Below are positions 4,115 to 6,513 of a stretch of DNA of 6,513 bases, in pieces. Both the position numbers and the translations under genes were made by a program. The stretch is from contig JABFSS010000075.1 in the NCBI GenBank assembly GCA_013140485.1, forward strand, positions 1 through 6,513. Direction: 5' to 3'. How positions within the stretch are numbered: the first letter of the stretch is position 1; every line of letters begins with the position of its first letter. The DNA comes from Candidatus Peribacteraceae bacterium. GTDB lineage: Bacteria > Patescibacteriota > Gracilibacteria > Peribacterales > Peribacteraceae. The notes beneath the pieces were generated by a model. It was not told the origin of the DNA and did not search any database. It saw only the letters and a list, made by a program, of their open reading frames with translations.

Positions 4115-5932
4115 ATGGAAATCCGCAACTTCTGCATCATCGCGCATATCGACCACGGCAAATCGACGCTGGCCGACCGCATGATCGACATGACGGGAAC
4201 GCTGCAAAAGCGCGAGATCAAAGAACAGACGCTGGACATGATGGATCTGGAACGCGAGCGGGGCATCACGATCAAGCTCACACCCGTCCGGATGAATTGG
4301 AAAGGCGTGCAGCTCAACCTGATTGATACGCCGGGGCATACGGACTTCCGCTACGAAGTCAGCCGGTCGCTCGCAGCGTGCGAAGGCGCGATTCTCCTTG
4401 TCGACTGTTCACAGGGTATCCAGGCGCAAACGCTTGCCGTTCTCTACATGGCGCTGGAACACGATCTGACGATTATTCCCGTGCTCAATAAGATCGACCT
4501 GCCCGCCGCGGATCCCGAACGCGTGAGTGAGGAAGTCATGAAGCTCACGGGTTGCAAAAAAGAAGACATTCTTCTGATTTCCGCCAAGGAGGGGAGGGGA
4601 GTGCCGGATGTCCTCCAGGCAGTCATTGACCGCATCCCACAGCCAAAGTTACACGGAACCGGCGCTGGGCAAACGCGCGCGCTCATCTTCGACGCCATCA
4701 TGGATAGTTACCGCGGCGCAGTGGGCTATGTCCGCGTCATTGAAGGCGAGATCAAAAAAGGACAGAAGGTTCACCTTCTCGGAACAAAAACTCCGTTTGA
4801 AGTGCTCGAGGTCGGGCACTTTGCTCCCAAGTACGTCGCCGATGAAACATTATCGGAGGGCCAGATCGGGTACGTGGTCTCCGGACTTCGAGACGTCAAG
4901 GATCTGCGGGTGGGCGATACCATCTCGTCATCTCCGGAGCTCTCGATGCTGCCGGGATACAAGCAGGTCCAACCCATGGTCTTCGCCGGGCTCTATCCAA
5001 GCGAGGCCGTCGATTACCCCGAACTGCGTGAAGGCCTAGAAAAACTGTCGCTCAACGACGCAGCTCTCCAGTGGGAACATGAGCGGAATTCGGCGCTGGG
5101 CAATGGCTTTCGCTGCGGCTTCCTCGGGCTCCTGCATCTGGATATCGTTCAGGAGCGCTTGGAACGCGAGTACAAATGTAACTTGATAGTGACGGCTCCG
5201 AGCGTGCTATTTGAAGTGAAGCTCACCTCGCGAAATCCCGCAGAGGTCGTGAGAGCCAGCCTACTGAAAACCGACGAGCCGAATGTGGCCAGTATCAGCA
5301 ATCCTGCGGACATGCCCGATCCGTCGGTGATCGACGAGATCCGCGAGCCCTGGGTGAAGCTCGAAATCGTCTGTCGAGAGAAGGATGTCGGTGCCTGTAT
5401 GAAGCTCGTGCAGGATCGGAGAGGCATCAATAAGGCCATGCAGTTTTTGGATGCAGACAGGGCTCTTCTCGAATTCGAGATTCCTCTCCAGGGCATCGTT
5501 TTAGACTTCTTCGATCATCTGAAGTCCGCTTCGTCAGGCTATGCCTCCATGAGCTATGACCACCTCGGTTACCGCGCCGGAGATCTCGTGAAATTAGACC
5601 TGCTCCTCATGGGCGAGCCCGCTGATGCACTCAGTACGGTCGTTCATCGCTCCGAAGCGCATGATGTGGGCGCCGTTATCTGTAAACAACTCAAGGAAGT
5701 CCTGCCCAAGGCGCAGTTCCCCATTGCGATCCAGGCGGCAATCGGAGGAAAGATCGTCGCACGCGAAACCGTGCAGGCTCTCCGAAAAGACGTGACGGGT
5801 TACCTGTACGGAGGGGACGTCAGCCGTAAGAACAAGCTTCTTGATAAGCAGAAGAAGGGCAAGAAGCGGATGAAGATGATGGGGAAGGTGAATCTGAGTC
5901 AGGAAGCGTTTTTGGCGGTTCTGAAGCGCTGA
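4115..5932 (+). CDS. lepA: Elongation factor 4 (LepA), ribosome-associated GTPase
   Basis: LepA/EF4 is a translational GTPase related to EF-G that acts on the ribosome in initiation and elongation quality control. The 605 residues are complete and of normal length. GTPase motifs: G1 AHIDHGKST (10-18), G2 RGITIK (49-54), G3 DTPGH (71-75, His75 the catalytic-type histidine), G4 NKID (125-128), G5 SAK (156-158). The EF-G-like domains follow (for example GFRCGFLGLLHLDIVQERLERE, split at about 331-351). The LepA-specific C-terminal domain ends with YGGDVSRKNKLLDKQKKGKK near 565-584 and QEAFLAVLKR. The ATG at 4115 yields the standard MEIRNFCIIAHIDHGKST start; an in-frame TTG two codons earlier is unnecessary. 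Small departures from the usual sequence are LTPVRM after RGITIK and Arg79 where Ser is common. The stop is seven bases from the opposing gene, with no terminator between. Confidence 0.99.
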   Translation: MEIRNFCIIAHIDHGKSTLADRMIDMTGTLQKREIKEQTLDMMDLERERGITIKLTPVRMNWKGVQLNLIDTPGHTDFRYEVSRSLAACEGAILLVDCSQGIQAQTLAVLYMALEHDLTIIPVLNKIDLPAADPERVSEEVMKLTGCKKEDILLISAKEGRGVPDVLQAVIDRIPQPKLHGTGAGQTRALIFDAIMDSYRGAVGYVRVIEGEIKKGQKVHLLGTKTPFEVLEVGHFAPKYVADETLSEGQIGYVVSGLRDVKDLRVGDTISSSPELSMLPGYKQVQPMVFAGLYPSEAVDYPELREGLEKLSLNDAALQWEHERNSALGNGFRCGFLGLLHLDIVQERLEREYKCNLIVTAPSVLFEVKLTSRNPAEVVRASLLKTDEPNVASISNPADMPDPSVIDEIREPWVKLEIVCREKDVGACMKLVQDRRGINKAMQFLDADRALLEFEIPLQGIVLDFFDHLKSASSGYASMSYDHLGYRAGDLVKLDLLLMGEPADALSTVVHRSEAHDVGAVICKQLKEVLPKAQFPIAIQAAIGGKIVARETVQALRKDVTGYLYGGDVSRKNKLLDKQKKGKKRMKMMGKVNLSQEAFLAVLKR

Positions 5933-5939
5933 CGGCGCA

Positions 5940-6513
5940 TCATTCATCGTCTTCGCTCTTTTTATGCGAATGTGTCGGCAATTCCAATTGATCCAAGAAC
6001 GGTTCAAAGACCGTCTGGAGAATGCTCACCGCAAGGCCTTGCAACGATTCAAACGATGCGATGCGTTCGCCTCCGTCTTTGCTCTTGAAGAATTCCTGAA
6101 TGACAAAGGTCGCAAGCTGGAGCACGGTTCCATCGATGTTGTGCTGATCGAGCATGAGTTTGCTTAAGATCTTCTGCGCGTCGAGTGCCATGACCATTTG
6201 CATGCGTGAGATCCACGCGATGAGGATTCGGTTGGCGCGCGCGTCGATCGTCTCTCCCGTGACCACTTGTATGTCGTCATCGACGAGATCCGTGGCTGCC
6301 TCCTTCATTTCTTGCTTCGTTTCCTCCAGATATTCTTTTACAACGGTGCGGCAATCTTCGTTGATCAGTGACAGGATCGAGAGAATAAAAACGGAGGGAC
6401 AGTCACGAGCGACGAGTCTCGAAATGAGCACGAAAAGATGCGTATATCGGTCATCTTGTAGAAATTGGAGAATTGTTTTTGCGACGCGCGTGTCGCGCTT
6501 CTTGCTCCGCTTC
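5940..6513 (-). CDS. Uncharacterised protein, C-terminal part (5' truncated at window edge)
   Basis: The frame is open from the right edge to the stop at 5940-5942, giving 190 visible residues and no need to start at the internal GTG at 6431. I do not recognise the family. The visible part opens with a basic stretch (KRSKKRDTRVAKTILQFL), continues with helical hydrophobic segments (THLFVLISRLVARD, SVFILSILSLI), an acidic and polar middle (EETKQEMKEAATDLVDDD), more helices (RILIAWISRMQMVMALDAQK, split at 20), and ends in a charged tail (HSHKKSEDDE). It reads as a soluble all-helical protein; the hydrophobic segments are too short and too charged at their flanks to be clear membrane spans. It converges on lepA with seven bases between the stops. 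Base composition is similar to lepA rather than to the AT-rich gene. Confidence 0.75.
   Translation of the reverse strand, partial: KRSKKRDTRVAKTILQFLQDDRYTHLFVLISRLVARDCPSVFILSILSLINEDCRTVVKEYLEETKQEMKEAATDLVDDDIQVVTGETIDARANRILIAWISRMQMVMALDAQKILSKLMLDQHNIDGTVLQLATFVIQEFFKSKDGGERIASFESLQGLAVSILQTVFEPFLDQLELPTHSHKKSEDDE

Noticed and set aside
1..6513. CRISPR array, insertion sequence, transposase or phage gene
   Set aside because: No regularly spaced repeats, no transposase or integrase motifs and no flanking inverted repeats of that kind are visible; the only repeats are those listed at 3832-4096.

Overview
The window holds seven protein genes packed almost end to end, plus one 335-base intergenic stretch (3780-4114) that appears to encode a structured, alanine-acceptor-type RNA. 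The organism is a bacterium using the standard code: TGA ends pdxT, lepA and several others, and no reading frame needs TGA as an amino acid. Genes are very compact, none has a well-placed Shine-Dalgarno sequence, and every visible start has a TANNNT hexamer 5-10 bases upstream. That suggests routine leaderless transcription, as in small-genome lineages such as Patescibacteria/CPR (Peregrinibacteria-like). The lineage is an inference; no rRNA is present to test it.

Layout: (1) the 3' nine-tenths of pdxS (+), whose 5' end lies outside the window; (2) a minus-strand pair, an uncharacterised AT-rich gene followed by a DUF985-type cupin; (3) pdxT (+), divergent from that pair; (4) an RBBP9/YdeN-type serine hydrolase (-), overlapping the pdxT end tail to tail; (5) a minus-strand tRNA-like element with encoded CCA and a G3-U70 acceptor pair, in a hairpin-rich segment that also has plus-strand terminators and a 25/26-base direct repeat; (6) lepA (+), complete; (7) the C-terminal part of an uncharacterised minus-strand protein that runs off the right edge.

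PdxS and PdxT together form pyridoxal 5'-phosphate synthase: PdxT makes ammonia from glutamine, and PdxS condenses it with ribose 5-phosphate and glyceraldehyde 3-phosphate. Here they are split by the two-gene minus-strand block, which is unlike the usual adjacent pdxST arrangement. LepA (EF4) is a ribosome-associated GTPase. If the adjacent RNA is tmRNA, the right half of the window would be a small translation-quality-control neighbourhood, but that link is only inferred.

The most interesting item is the RNA element at 3798-3867 (perhaps extending to about 4033). Its 3' end resembles tmRNA, but it folds into a 70-base module with no usable anticodon arm, and I could not find a classical tmRNA 5' domain or tag.
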